Source: Variovorax paradoxus EPS
GTDB lineage: Bacteria; Pseudomonadota; Gammaproteobacteria; Burkholderiales; Burkholderiaceae_C
Reading direction: 5' to 3'
Assembly (NCBI RefSeq): GCF_000184745.1
Contig: NC_014931.1
Coordinates: 4,836,001 to 4,900,000, forward strand
DNA: 64,000 bases
The position numbers and the translations under genes are program-made. The notes beneath the pieces are model-generated. The model worked only from the letters and a program-made list of their open reading frames with translations. It searched no databases and was not told the DNA's origin. Shown here in pieces: positions 16,612-25,160 of the stretch (positions are counted from its first letter, which is position 1; every line of letters begins with the position of its first letter).

Positions 16612-17207
16612 TCGCGCCGCTGCGCGACTTCGTCGGCGCTTTCGGCCGGCTGCTCGACAGCGCGCCCGACGAGCCCCGCATCCTTCGTGAAGGCGGCGCG
16701 CTGCTGCGCACGCTGGTCGCGCGCGACGACTGGTTGCCCGATGCCTTCGCGCAGCCCGACCCGGCGCGCTACCAGCAGTTCCTGCTGCATGCCGACAGCA
16801 CCGAGCGCTTCTCGGTCGTGAGCTTCGTCTGGGGTCCGGGGCAGGCCACGCCGGTTCACGACCACACGGTGTGGGGCCTCATCGGCATGCTGCGCGGCGC
16901 GGAGTACAGCCAGGGCTACGTGTTCGACGGCGAGGGCCGCGCGCAGCCGCAGGGCGAGGCGGTGCGGCTCGATGCCGGCGACGTGGAGGCCGTGTCGCCC
17001 ACCGTCGGCGACCTGCACCGCGTGCACAACGCGCATGCCGACCGCGTGTCGATCAGCATCCACGTCTACGGCGCCAACATCGGCGCGGTACGGCGGCATA
17101 CTTACCCGGCCGAGGGCGGGCGCAAGCCCTTCGTCTCTGGCTACTCCAACACGCTGCTTCCCAATCTCTGGGACCGCTCCGAAGAACTCAGATCGACCTT
17201 CGCATGA
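16608..17207 (+). CDS. Cysteine dioxygenase-family protein
   Basis: A 199-residue cupin starting at GTG 16608, overlapping the previous stop (GTGA). The cysteine dioxygenase iron-binding triad is present: His84 and His86 in TPVHDHTVWG, and His140 in LHRVHN. Cysteine dioxygenase uses iron(II) and oxygen to oxidise L-cysteine, or a related thiol such as 3-mercaptopropionate, to the sulfinic acid. The length is typical of bacterial CDO. The coupled downstream rhodanese gene and upstream flavoprotein place it in an organosulfur breakdown route. Whether the thiol is cysteine or an analogue cannot be told here. Confidence 0.88.
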   Translation: MIAPLRDFVGAFGRLLDSAPDEPRILREGGALLRTLVARDDWLPDAFAQPDPARYQQFLLHADSTERFSVVSFVWGPGQATPVHDHTVWGLIGMLRGAEYSQGYVFDGEGRAQPQGEAVRLDAGDVEAVSPTVGDLHRVHNAHADRVSISIHVYGANIGAVRRHTYPAEGGRKPFVSGYSNTLLPNLWDRSEELRSTFA

Positions 17208-18826
17208 CGACCGCTGCTTTCCCCCTCGTGTCCTTTTCCGCCGTGCGCGAGCGGCTCATTGCGCGCGAAGAGACGGCGCTGCTCGACCTGCGCGAGGAAG
17301 ATCCGTTCGCGCAGGAGCATCCGCTGTGGGCCGCGAACCTGCCGCTCTCGAAGATCGAGATCGAGGCCTGGCGGCGCATTCCGCGCCTCGACACTTTCAT
17401 CGTGCTGTATGGCGCGCACGACGGCGTCGATCTCGCGCCGCTTGCCGCGCAGACCTTCGCCGCGTTGGGCTACACGAACGTCCATCTGCTCGAAGGCGGC
17501 CTCGAAGGCTGGCGCGCGGCGGGCGGCGAGCTGTTCCGCGACGTGAACGTGCCGAGCAAGTCGTTCGGCGAACTGGTCGAGCATGAGCGGCACACGCCAT
17601 CGCTTTCGGCACCCGAGGTGAAGGCGCTGGTGGAAGCCAAGGCCAACGTGGTGGTGCTCGATGCGCGCCGGTTCGACGAGTACCAGACGATGAGCATTCC
17701 CTCGGCCACCAGCGTGCCCGGCGCGGAGCTGGTACTGCGTGTGCGCGAACTGGCGCCCGATCCGGCTACGCAGGTGATCGTCAATTGCGCGGGGCGCACG
17801 CGCAGCATCATCGGCACACAGTCGCTGGTGAATGCGGGCATTCCGAATCCGGTGGCGGCGTTGCGTAACGGCACCATCGGCTGGAAGCTCGCGGGGCAGG
17901 TGCTGGATCACGGGGCGGATCGGCAGGCGCCGGCTGCGGTGTCCGATGCGCATCGTGCGCAGGCACAAGCCGATGCGCGCCGCGTGGCCGACAAGGCCGG
18001 CGTGCGCCGCATCCCGCTCGATGCATTGCAGACGCTGGAGGCGCCGGGGCGCACGGTCTATCGCTTCGACGTGCGCACGCCCGAAGAATATGCAACGGGC
18101 CATCTGCCCGGCTTTGCGAGCGCGCCCGGTGGGCAACTGGTGCAGGAGACCGATCATCAGGTGCCGGTGCGTGGTGCGCGCATCGTGCTGGCGGACGACG
18201 ATGGCGTGCGCGCATCGATGAGCGCGTCGTGGCTCGCGCAGATGGGGTGGGAGGTCTATGTGCCTGACACGGCGCCTTCCGCTTCGGCGTTCACCGAGAA
18301 GGCGGCGCCCTCACCCGCCTATCCGCGCGTCGCCGCGACGGTCGGCGAGATCGCCCCCAGCGCACTGGCCGAGTTGCTGAAGCAGCCCGGCACCGCCGTG
18401 CTCGACGTGACCACCAGCGCGAATTACGTGAAGCGTCACATTCCGGGCGCCTGGTACGTGATTCGCGCGCAGCTCGCGGGTGCGATCGATGCGGTCATCC
18501 CCGCATCGCAGCGCTACGTACTGACCTGCGGCAGCAGCCTGCTCGCACGCTATGCCGCAGCCGACCTGCGCGCGCTGTTCGATGCGCGCGGGCAGCGCGA
18601 TGTCGAAGTGCTGTTGCTCGCCGGTGGCAATGCGGCATGGTTCGCAGCCGGTCTCGAAATCGAGACCGGAGAGACGCGCCTGGCGACAGCACGCACCGAT
18701 CGCTATCGCCGGCCCTATGAAGGCACCGATGCACCCGCGGAAGCCATGCAGGCTTACCTCGACTGGGAGTACGGCCTGGTCGCGCAGTTGGGGCGCGACG
18801 GCACGCATCATTTCAAGGTGATCTGA
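17204..18826 (+). CDS. Multidomain rhodanese-like sulfurtransferase
   Basis: A 540-residue protein from ATG 17204, overlapping the dioxygenase stop in ATGA. Four rhodanese-like repeats can be drawn: about 8-112, 132-235, 265-358 and 380-490. The active-site cysteine is present in repeat 2 (Cys195, IVNCAGRTRS) and repeat 4 (Cys442, VLTCGSSLLA). It is lacking in repeat 1 (VLYGAHDGV) and repeat 3 (VLADDDGVRA), so two repeats are probably structural. Rhodaneses carry sulfane sulfur as a persulfide on cysteine. Directly after a cysteine dioxygenase, it probably handles sulfur from the same substrate. There is no signal peptide, so a cytoplasmic location is expected. Confidence 0.9.
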   Translation: MTTAAFPLVSFSAVRERLIAREETALLDLREEDPFAQEHPLWAANLPLSKIEIEAWRRIPRLDTFIVLYGAHDGVDLAPLAAQTFAALGYTNVHLLEGGLEGWRAAGGELFRDVNVPSKSFGELVEHERHTPSLSAPEVKALVEAKANVVVLDARRFDEYQTMSIPSATSVPGAELVLRVRELAPDPATQVIVNCAGRTRSIIGTQSLVNAGIPNPVAALRNGTIGWKLAGQVLDHGADRQAPAAVSDAHRAQAQADARRVADKAGVRRIPLDALQTLEAPGRTVYRFDVRTPEEYATGHLPGFASAPGGQLVQETDHQVPVRGARIVLADDDGVRASMSASWLAQMGWEVYVPDTAPSASAFTEKAAPSPAYPRVAATVGEIAPSALAELLKQPGTAVLDVTTSANYVKRHIPGAWYVIRAQLAGAIDAVIPASQRYVLTCGSSLLARYAAADLRALFDARGQRDVEVLLLAGGNAAWFAAGLEIETGETRLATARTDRYRRPYEGTDAPAEAMQAYLDWEYGLVAQLGRDGTHHFKVI

Positions 18827-18841
18827 GAAAGCGTTTTGAAA

Positions 18842-18892
18842 GGATGACAACACGCCGGTGACACTGTGTCGCAGGCGTAAAGGCCGTCATCC
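18842..18892 (+). other. Nested three-stem hairpin after the sulfur operon
   Basis: Three collinear complementary pairs nest around one centre: GGATGAC (18842-18848) with GTCATCC (18886-18892), ACGCC (18852-18856) with GGCGT (18874-18878), and GACAC (18860-18864) with GTGTC (18866-18870). The element lies 16 bases after the rhodanese stop. It lacks a following U-run, so it is not a classic terminator. It may stabilise or end the operon transcript, or be a leader structure for the lipoprotein gene downstream. Confidence 0.5.
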
Positions 18893-18953
18893 GAGGGCTC
18901 TGCAAGGCGTTGGTTGTGCACACCCACAACAACTCGTCCCCAGGAGCTTCGCC

Positions 18954-19178
18954 ATGAGATTTCCCGTTGTTCTTGCGCTGTCGGCCGCTGCGCTCTCAGC
19001 CGCCCTTACCGGTTGCGTCGTTGCACCGGCCCAACCCGTCTATTCGGCGCCTCCGGGCGTGGCCTATATGGCGCCGACGTATGTGTCGCCAGGGGTTGGT
19101 TTTGTGTGGGCGTACCACCCGCGCTATGGCTGGGGTTGGCACCATCCTCAGTACGGATGGCATCGCGGCTGGCGGTGA
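18954..19178 (+). CDS. Small lipoprotein of unknown function
   Basis: A 74-residue protein from ATG 18954, with a good ribosome-binding site (AGGAG, eight bases upstream). A signal peptide ends in a lipobox, LTGC with Cys21, so it should be lipid-anchored. The mature part is short and rich in Pro, Tyr, Gly, Trp and His (GWGWHHPQYGWHRGW at the C-terminus), a pattern seen in small envelope lipoproteins of beta-proteobacteria. I do not recognise a functional family. Confidence 0.72.
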   Translation: MRFPVVLALSAAALSAALTGCVVAPAQPVYSAPPGVAYMAPTYVSPGVGFVWAYHPRYGWGWHHPQYGWHRGWR

Positions 19179-19184
19179 ACAAGG

Positions 19185-19316
19185 CTCGCCCCCAGGCTGC
19201 GCGCACTTCGTGTCGCTTCTCCTACCCCCTACCGGGGGCAACACCAGAGGCCCGGCAAAGCCGGTTCCTCGGTGTTTCTGGAAGGGATGCCGCGGCTTTG
19301 CACGGCACGAGCCGGA
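19185..19316. repeat. Hairpin-rich intergenic stretch, candidate dispersed repeat
   Basis: Between the small lipoprotein and rhlE stop there are three short perfect or near-perfect hairpins: CCCCCTACCGGGGG (19226-19239), CCGGCAAAGCCGG (19251-19263) and TGCCGCGGCTTTGCACGGCA (19289-19308). No open frame of interest is present. The region can terminate rhlE transcription. The wording resembles a repeat I associate with Variovorax intergenic regions, but no second copy exists in the window. Confidence 0.4.
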
Positions 19317-20807
19317 TCAGCTCGGCTCGGCCGACTTGAACAGCGCCGCGACCTTGCGCTTGCTCTTGATGTTGCTCGAGATGCCGCGTGCAGGCGCTGC
19401 CTTGGCGGCGGCTTCCCATGCCGGTGTGGCGTCGGCTGCGCCCGGCTCGTAGGGCTTGTCGAAGAACGGATCGCGCGGCGCCGAAGGCGCACGGTGCGGG
19501 CGTCCACCGCCACCGCCGCTGCTGCTGCGACGGGGAGCGTCGGCGCCGAAGCCGCTGCTGCTGCGTTCGCGCGGCTGGTCGAGCACGTCGCGTGCATCGC
19601 CTGCTTCGCCTTCTTCGCGCCAGTGGCGGCGTCCGTCGTTGATGCGGCCGCGCGGGCGGTCTTCTTCGAACTCGACGGGTTCGAGCTCGATCTTCTTCTT
19701 GATCAGCTTCTCGATGTCGGCCACCAAGCGCGCATCGTTGCCGCCGCTGGCGAAGCTCACGGCCAGGCCCGAGGCGCCGGCACGGCCGGTGCGGCCGATG
19801 CGGTGCACGTAGTCTTCGGCGTTGAACGGAATGTCGAAGTTGAAGACGGCGGGCACGTCCTTGATGTCGAGGCCACGGGCCGCGACGTCGGTGCACACCA
19901 GGAGGTCGACTTCACCGGCCTTGAACGAGGCGAGCGCCTTCAGGCGTTCGTCCTGGCTCTTGTCGCCGTGCAGTGCGGTGGTACGCAGACCGTCGCGCTC
20001 CAGCGAGCGTGCGAGGCGCGCGCAGCCGAGCTTGCTGTTGACGAACACGAAGGCCTGCGTGATGCCGCGCTGCTTGACGATCTGCTTGAGCGCACGGCGC
20101 TTGTCGTCGTCCGAGACGCTGTAGAAATGCTGTTCGACGGTGGAAGCCGTTTCGTTCGGCCGCGCCACTTCGATGGTGACCGGGTTCTGCAGATAGCTGC
20201 CGGCCAGGCGCTTGATTTCAGGCGAGAACGTGGCCGAGAACAGGAGCGTGGTGCGCTGCTTGGGCAGGTAGCTCAGGATGCGCTGCAGGTCGGGCAGGAA
20301 ACCGATGTCGAGCATGCGGTCGGCTTCGTCGAGCACCACGTACTCGACCTGGTTGAGCACCGCGTTCTTGGCTTCGATGTGATCGAGCAGCCGGCCCGGC
20401 GTGGCGACCAGCACTTCGACGCCCTTCTTCAATTCCAGCGTCTGCGGCTTCATGTCGATGCCGCCGAACACCACCGTGCTGCGCAGGTTCGTGTACTTGG
20501 CGTACAGCTTGACCTGTTGCGCGACCTGGTCGGCCAGCTCGCGCGTGGGCAGCAGCACGAGCGCGCGCACCGGATGCCGTGCAGGCGACGTGGAGGCGTT
20601 TTCGTGCTTGAGCATGCGCTGGAGCAGAGGGAGCGAAAACGCTGCCGTCTTGCCGGTGCCGGTCTGCGCGGCGCCCATCACATCCTGGCCCGACAGCACG
20701 ACCGGAATGGCCTGCTCCTGGATCGGTGTCATGGTCTCGTAGCCCATTTCGGCTACGGCGCGGGCCAGCGGTTCTGCCAGCGAAAGATTGGAGAAGGAGC
20801 TTGTCAT
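19317..20807 (-). CDS. rhlE: DEAD-box ATP-dependent RNA helicase RhlE
   Basis: A 496-residue cytoplasmic helicase. All DEAD-box motifs are present: the Q motif (TPIQEQAIP), motif I AQTGTGKT at about 47-54, PTRELA, TPGRLLD, VLDEADRML, SAT, and in the second RecA domain DVAARGLDI and HRIGRTGRAG. The C-terminal tail of about 110 residues is rich in Arg, Gly and Ser (SSSGGGGGRPHRAPSAP), as usual for RhlE-type proteins that bind structured RNA. RhlE acts in RNA remodelling, ribosome maturation or mRNA decay. The DEAD motif itself distinguishes it from DEAH helicases. It is a stand-alone gene. Confidence 0.93.
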   Translation of the reverse strand: MTSSFSNLSLAEPLARAVAEMGYETMTPIQEQAIPVVLSGQDVMGAAQTGTGKTAAFSLPLLQRMLKHENASTSPARHPVRALVLLPTRELADQVAQQVKLYAKYTNLRSTVVFGGIDMKPQTLELKKGVEVLVATPGRLLDHIEAKNAVLNQVEYVVLDEADRMLDIGFLPDLQRILSYLPKQRTTLLFSATFSPEIKRLAGSYLQNPVTIEVARPNETASTVEQHFYSVSDDDKRRALKQIVKQRGITQAFVFVNSKLGCARLARSLERDGLRTTALHGDKSQDERLKALASFKAGEVDLLVCTDVAARGLDIKDVPAVFNFDIPFNAEDYVHRIGRTGRAGASGLAVSFASGGNDARLVADIEKLIKKKIELEPVEFEEDRPRGRINDGRRHWREEGEAGDARDVLDQPRERSSSGFGADAPRRSSSGGGGGRPHRAPSAPRDPFFDKPYEPGAADATPAWEAAAKAAPARGISSNIKSKRKVAALFKSAEPS

Positions 20808-20881
20808 TGAGCCCGCTATTGTCGCATTGCCGCAAAAAACGGCAGTGACGGCGCCGTGACAACGTCCGCGCCGCCGGCATT

Positions 20882-20898
20882 GCTATTTATTCAATAGC
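20882..20898 (-). repeat. Short hairpin between the metallopeptidase and rhlE
   Basis: GCTATT (20882-20887) pairs with AATAGC (20893-20898) around a five-base loop. It lies 41 bases downstream of the YpfJ-type gene on the minus strand. Similar A+T-rich GCTATT/AATAGC hairpins occur between genes in Comamonadaceae. A weak terminator or processing site is possible. Confidence 0.35.
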
Positions 20899-20938
20899 GC
20901 TCAAGTCAATGACCATAGGCCCCGCGAGCCCATGAAGT

Positions 20939-21826
20939 TCAAAGATTCCGCGCGTTGAAGGTGTCGCACGACTTCATGTCGCCGCTTTGATAACCCGCGC
21001 CGAACCACTTCTGCCGCTGCGCGCTGGAGCCGTGGGTGAAGCTGTCGGGCACCACCGCACGGCCTGCGGAACGCTGCAATGCGTCGTCGCCGATCTTCTG
21101 CGCGGCGTTCATGGCGGCCTCGATGTCGCCCGGGTCGAGCCACTTCTTCGACTCCTGCGAATGGTGCGCCCACACGCCCGCGAAGCAGTCGGCCTGCAGC
21201 TCGACGCGCACGCTCACCGCGTTGTTCTGCGACTGGCTCAGGCGCCCGCGCATGCCGTCGACCTTGGCGGTGATGCCCAGCTCGTCCTGCACGTGATGGC
21301 CGACCTCGTGTGCGATGACGTAGGCCTGCGCAAACTCGCCAGGCGCGCCGAGCTGGTTCTTGAGCGTGTCGTAGAAGCCCAGGTCGATGTAGACCTTCTT
21401 GTCGCCCGGGCAGTAGAACGGCCCCATCGCCGATTGCCCCGTGCCGCAGGCCGTGGGCGTGGCGCCGCGGAACAGCACGAGCCGGGGCGCCTGGTAGTTG
21501 CCGCCGTTCTTGCGAAAGATGTCGGTCCACACCACTTCGGTGTTCTTGAGCACGGTCGAGACGAAGGCCGCCTCGCGGTCGCCCGAAGGCGGCTTGGGTG
21601 CCGGGCCCTGCGGCGCCTGCTGCACCTGCTCGGTGCCACCGCCGCCGCTGAGCAGGCTCAGCACGGTGAGCGGGTTGATGCCGAAGACCCAGCCTGCGAT
21701 CAGCGCGACCGCGATGGTGCCGATGCCGATGCTGCGGCCGCCGATGAAGCCGCCTCCACGACCACCGCCGCCCTCGCCGCGGCGATCTTCGACGTTGTCG
21801 GATTGTTCGTTGCCTTCCCATCTCAT
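20939..21826 (-). CDS. YpfJ-type neutral zinc metallopeptidase
   Basis: A 295-residue membrane-anchored protein. The N-terminus is charged and Gly-rich, followed by one membrane segment (about 33-52, IGIGTIAVALIAGWVFGI). The zinc metallopeptidase signature is HEVGHH with His173, Glu174 and His177. Further conserved segments are PFYCPGDKKVYIDLGFYD before it and ELQADCFAGVWAHHS after it, the latter holding the third-ligand Glu. The family is widespread (E. coli YpfJ) but its substrates are unclear. The catalytic domain should face the periplasm, judging by the N-terminal anchor. It sits between rhlE and dcd with no shared theme. Confidence 0.9.
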   Translation of the reverse strand: MRWEGNEQSDNVEDRRGEGGGGRGGGFIGGRSIGIGTIAVALIAGWVFGINPLTVLSLLSGGGGTEQVQQAPQGPAPKPPSGDREAAFVSTVLKNTEVVWTDIFRKNGGNYQAPRLVLFRGATPTACGTGQSAMGPFYCPGDKKVYIDLGFYDTLKNQLGAPGEFAQAYVIAHEVGHHVQDELGITAKVDGMRGRLSQSQNNAVSVRVELQADCFAGVWAHHSQESKKWLDPGDIEAAMNAAQKIGDDALQRSAGRAVVPDSFTHGSSAQRQKWFGAGYQSGDMKSCDTFNARNL

Positions 21827-21935
21827 CGCAGTCTCCTTCCCGGCATTGCAGAAGTGTTGCCGGACCGTTGCAGGATGGTACTTGCCCCAAGGCGGCCCGG
21901 GGTAACCGGGCGTCAGTGCCGGGCCCGGTGGCGCG

Positions 21936-22502
21936 TCAGGTTTTCGGCAGAGTCACGCCGCGCTGGCCCTGGTACTTGCCGCCGCGGTCCTTGTAGCTGG
22001 TCTCGCAGACTTCGTCGCTCTCGAAGAACAGCACCTGCGCGCAGCCTTCGCCCGCGTAGATCTTGGCGGGCAGCGGCGTGGTGTTGCTGAATTCCAGCGT
22101 CACGTAGCCTTCCCACTCGGGCTCGAACGGCGTCACGTTGACGATGATCCCGCAGCGCGCATACGTGCTCTTGCCGAGGCAAATGGTCAGCACGTTGCGC
22201 GGGATGCGGAAGTACTCGACGGTGCGCGCCAGCGCGAAGCTGTTGGGCGGGATGATGCAGTAGTCGCCGTGCATGTCGACGAAGCTCTTCTCGTCGAAGT
22301 TCTTCGGGTCGACCACGGTGCTGTGGATGTTGGTGAAGACCTTGAATTCGGGCGCGCAACGGATGTCGTAGCCGTAGCTCGAGGTGCCGTAGCTGATGAT
22401 CTTGTGGCCAGAGGCTTCGCGGACCTGACCGGGCTCGAAGGGCTCGATCATCCCAGTCTGCTCGGCCATGCGCCGGATCCATTTGTCGCTCTTGATGCTC
22501 AT
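21936..22502 (-). CDS. dcd: dCTP deaminase
   Basis: A 188-residue cytoplasmic enzyme that deaminates dCTP to dUTP, the main route to dTMP precursors. The sequence is the full Dcd: [13 protein letters not shown] start, [21 protein letters not shown], the core [20 protein letters not shown], and [16 protein letters not shown] with the catalytic Glu region. The length is exactly that of the family. The neighbouring guanine deaminase ends 76 bases upstream on the same strand, but pyrimidine salvage and purine catabolism are distinct and the link is probably chance. Confidence 0.96.
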   Translation of the reverse strand: MSIKSDKWIRRMAEQTGMIEPFEPGQVREASGHKIISYGTSSYGYDIRCAPEFKVFTNIHSTVVDPKNFDEKSFVDMHGDYCIIPPNSFALARTVEYFRIPRNVLTICLGKSTYARCGIIVNVTPFEPEWEGYVTLEFSNTTPLPAKIYAGEGCAQVLFFESDEVCETSYKDRGGKYQGQRGVTLPKT

Positions 22503-22578
22503 ATGCGCTCGCTGCTGCTGCGGGGGAATCGGGGCCGAATTGTGGCATGGGCGCCCTGCGCGCCCTCCCCCGTGCAGG

Positions 22579-23865
22579 TCAGCCGGCCTGCGAGATCACC
22601 GTGCGCTCGACCAGCCGGTCGTCTCCCAGCACGATCATCGCGAAGAGCATTTCTTCCAGCGTGTTCGCCAGCTTCGTCTTGCGCGCCAGCAGCGGCGTGG
22701 CAGCGGGGTTGAGCACGAGGAAGTCGGCCTCGCAGCCCGGCTGCAGATTGCCGACCACGCCATCGAGCCCCAGCGAACGCGCCGCGCCGCCGGTGTGATG
22801 CCACCACAGCCGCGAGGGCGGGATGCTCAGGCCGGTCTTGGTCTGGCCTTCGCGGCCCACGTAATAGGCGGCCAGCATCGTATGGAAGGGGCTGAAGCTG
22901 GTGCCGCCGCCCACGTCGCTCGCAAGCCCGTAGGGCGCTTCGATGCGGTCGGCCGCGCCGAAGTCGAAGAAGCCGCTGCCCAGGAAGAGGTTGCTCGTCG
23001 GGCTCACGGCCGCGGCGGTTTTCGTCTCGCGCATCAGGCGGCGGTCTTCGTCATCAATGTAGATGCAATGCGCGTACACGGCGCGCTCGCGCATCAGGCC
23101 GAAGCCGGCGTACACGTCGAGGTAGGAGCGCGACTTCGGATAGAGCTCCCGCGCCCACTTCACTTCGTCCTTGTTCTCGGCCACGTGCGACTGGATCCAG
23201 GTGTCGCCGTACTTCGCGGCCAGCTCGCCCGCGCCGCGCATCTGCGCGTCGGTGCTGGTCGGCGCAAAGCGCGGCGTGATGGCGTAGCCCAGGCGGTCAA
23301 CGTTGTGCCACTTGCGGATCAGCGACTCGGTATCGACCAGGCTCTGCTCGGTTTCATCGCGCACGCCGTCGGGCGAGTTGCGGTCCTGCAGCACCTTGCC
23401 GGTGATCATTCGGAGGCCTCGGCGCTGCGCGCTCTCGAAGAAGGCATCGACCGAGGCAACGTGCGAGGTCGCGAACGTGAGCGAGGTGGTCACGCCGTTG
23501 CGCAGCAGCTCGTCGAAGAACACATCGGCCACTTCGCGCGAATGCGCCGGGTCGACGAATTTGCTCTCTGCCGGGAAGGTGTAGTTCTCGAGCCAGGGCA
23601 AGAGGCCCGGCGACGGTGCACCGATGATGTCGGTCTGCGGAAAGTGGATGTGCATGTCCACGAAGCCCGGCGCGAGGATGCGGCCCGGCAGGTGCATCAC
23701 CTCGGCATCGGGATGGCGCGCCGACACGGCGGCATGGCTGCCGGCATCGACGACGCGCTGGCGGCCGGCGCTGTCGGGAGCAACGACCAGCAGGCCGTCT
23801 TCATCGAAAAGGGGCAGGCCGGCGTTGTCGAATCGCAGGAGGGAGGCGCGGTAGGCTTTTTTCAT
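22579..23865 (-). CDS. guaD: Guanine deaminase
   Basis: A 428-residue amidohydrolase from ATG 23865 that converts guanine to xanthine. Metal-site motifs follow the family: [11 protein letters not shown] with His72 and His74, [18 protein letters not shown], and ALASD-like [15 protein letters not shown] near the C-terminal third. The length matches bacterial GuaD of about 430-440. The product xanthine is the substrate of XdhAB encoded at 57701-61785. The gene upstream (23971-25071, same strand) encodes a purine-type BMP receptor, so the pair probably forms a transcription unit. A palindrome sits in the gap at 23913-23933. Confidence 0.94.
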   Translation of the reverse strand: MKKAYRASLLRFDNAGLPLFDEDGLLVVAPDSAGRQRVVDAGSHAAVSARHPDAEVMHLPGRILAPGFVDMHIHFPQTDIIGAPSPGLLPWLENYTFPAESKFVDPAHSREVADVFFDELLRNGVTTSLTFATSHVASVDAFFESAQRRGLRMITGKVLQDRNSPDGVRDETEQSLVDTESLIRKWHNVDRLGYAITPRFAPTSTDAQMRGAGELAAKYGDTWIQSHVAENKDEVKWARELYPKSRSYLDVYAGFGLMRERAVYAHCIYIDDEDRRLMRETKTAAAVSPTSNLFLGSGFFDFGAADRIEAPYGLASDVGGGTSFSPFHTMLAAYYVGREGQTKTGLSIPPSRLWWHHTGGAARSLGLDGVVGNLQPGCEADFLVLNPAATPLLARKTKLANTLEEMLFAMIVLGDDRLVERTVISQAG

Positions 23866-23912
23866 CGTGGCTGCGGAGGGTAATCCAGCCCCGCGCAGTC
23901 GCAATTTCCATG

Positions 23913-23933
23913 CGCATATGAGTGCTATATGCG
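23913..23933. promoter_or_regulatory. Palindrome upstream of guaD, candidate operator
   Basis: CGCATAT (23913-23919) and ATATGCG (23927-23933) are perfect seven-base arms around a seven-base spacer, 48 bases upstream of the guaD start. Its A+T-rich core contrasts with the surroundings. It could bind a purine-responsive or LysR-type regulator or overlap a promoter. Confidence 0.42.
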
Positions 23934-23970
23934 GAACGCATCCCCCGGGAAAACCCGGCGCGGCCGTTCT

Positions 23971-25071
23971 TCAGCGCGTCACACGCCCCTGCACGCCCTC
24001 GACCAGCCAGTTCATCTTGAGGATCTGCTCGTCGTTCAGTTGCGCGCCCTTGGCGATCACGACGCGACCCTCGTTGTCGCGCACATCGACGGCCACCGCA
24101 CGAAACGGCTGCAGCTTGCCGGCCGCGATGTCCTGCTGCCGCGCCAGCACTTCCTGCTGCACGGCCTTGGGCACCTTGGTGCCGAAGTCGCCGACGCGGA
24201 TCATTCCTTCCTTCACGCCGCCCCAGAGATTGCCGCTCTTCCAGGTGCCATCGAGCACCGCCTTCGCGCGCTGCGTGTAGTAGCCGCCCCACTGGTGCGT
24301 GACCGCGACGATCTGCGCATCGGGCGCGATCTTGCGCATGTCGGAGTGGTACGCGATGGCCATCTTGCCGCGCTCCTGCGCCGCGGCCATCACGGCTGTG
24401 GAGCCGGTGTGAAAGGCGACGACGTCGGCGTTCTGGTTGAAGAGCGCCATCGCCGCGTCGCGCTCCTTCGGCGGATCGAACCACTCGTTGAGCCACACCA
24501 CGACGACCTTCGCATTCGGGTTCACTGAGCGCATGCCCAGCGCGAACGCGTTGATGCCCTGCAGCACCTCGGGAATCGGAAAACCCGCGACGTAGCCCGC
24601 GACATTCGTCTTGGTCATGCGCCCTGCCGCGATGCCCGCGAGATAGCGGCCCTCGTAGTAGCGCGCGTTGGCCGTCGCCACATTCGGCGTTTGCTTGTAG
24701 CCCGTGATCGACTCGAACTTCACATCCGGAAAATCGCGCGCCACCTTCAGCGTCGGCTCCATGTAGCCGAAGCTGGGCGTGAAGATGAGCTTGTTGCCCT
24801 GCTGTGCAAGATCGCGGATCACGCGTTCGGCATCGGCGCCTTCGGCCACGTTCTCGACGAAGGTGGTTTTCACCTTCGCGCCGAGCGCCGCATCGACGGC
24901 CTTGCGGCCCTCTTCATGCTGGCGCACCCAGCCGGCATCGGTGACCGGCGTGACGTAGACGAAGCCGATCTTCAGCGGCGCATTGGGCGCCGGCGTTTGC
25001 GAAAAAGCGGGAGATAAAAAACAGGCGGTCACCCACGCCAGAACGGCGCGGCCCGCGAGGTTTTTGTACAT
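23971..25071 (-). CDS. BMP-family ABC transporter substrate-binding protein (guaD-linked)
   Basis: A 366-residue exported receptor with an ordinary signal peptide (hydrophobic core ending PAFSQ at about residue 25). It belongs to the basic membrane protein (BMP/PnrA) family that binds nucleosides or purines. It is clearly paralogous to the receptor at 50226-51398: both share TTFVE, EGADAERV, QGNKLIF, FGYMEP and the PIPEVL segment. This copy has no lipobox and no Pro-Ala linker. No permease or ATPase genes are adjacent; it could feed the importer encoded at 51449-55020. Proximity to guaD suggests a guanine-type ligand. Confidence 0.9.
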   Translation of the reverse strand: MYKNLAGRAVLAWVTACFLSPAFSQTPAPNAPLKIGFVYVTPVTDAGWVRQHEEGRKAVDAALGAKVKTTFVENVAEGADAERVIRDLAQQGNKLIFTPSFGYMEPTLKVARDFPDVKFESITGYKQTPNVATANARYYEGRYLAGIAAGRMTKTNVAGYVAGFPIPEVLQGINAFALGMRSVNPNAKVVVVWLNEWFDPPKERDAAMALFNQNADVVAFHTGSTAVMAAAQERGKMAIAYHSDMRKIAPDAQIVAVTHQWGGYYTQRAKAVLDGTWKSGNLWGGVKEGMIRVGDFGTKVPKAVQQEVLARQQDIAAGKLQPFRAVAVDVRDNEGRVVIAKGAQLNDEQILKMNWLVEGVQGRVTR

Positions 25072-25100
25072 GGTGGTCCTCTACATGGCCCCGGAAAAGC

Positions 25101-25136
25101 AAAAACCCGCAGTCGGCCGGGACGCCCAACTGCGGG
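25101..25136 (-). terminator. Rho-independent terminator after the SDR gene
   Basis: On the minus strand an eight-base stem (CCCGCAGT with ACTGCGGG, 25129-25136 and 25106-25113) with a 15-base loop is followed directly by TTTTT (25101-25105). It lies 24 bases after the SDR stop at 25161 and before the BMP receptor start at 25071, so it insulates the two genes. Confidence 0.8.
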
Positions 25137-25160
25137 ATGCGGATTTTAGTGCGGGCGTTT

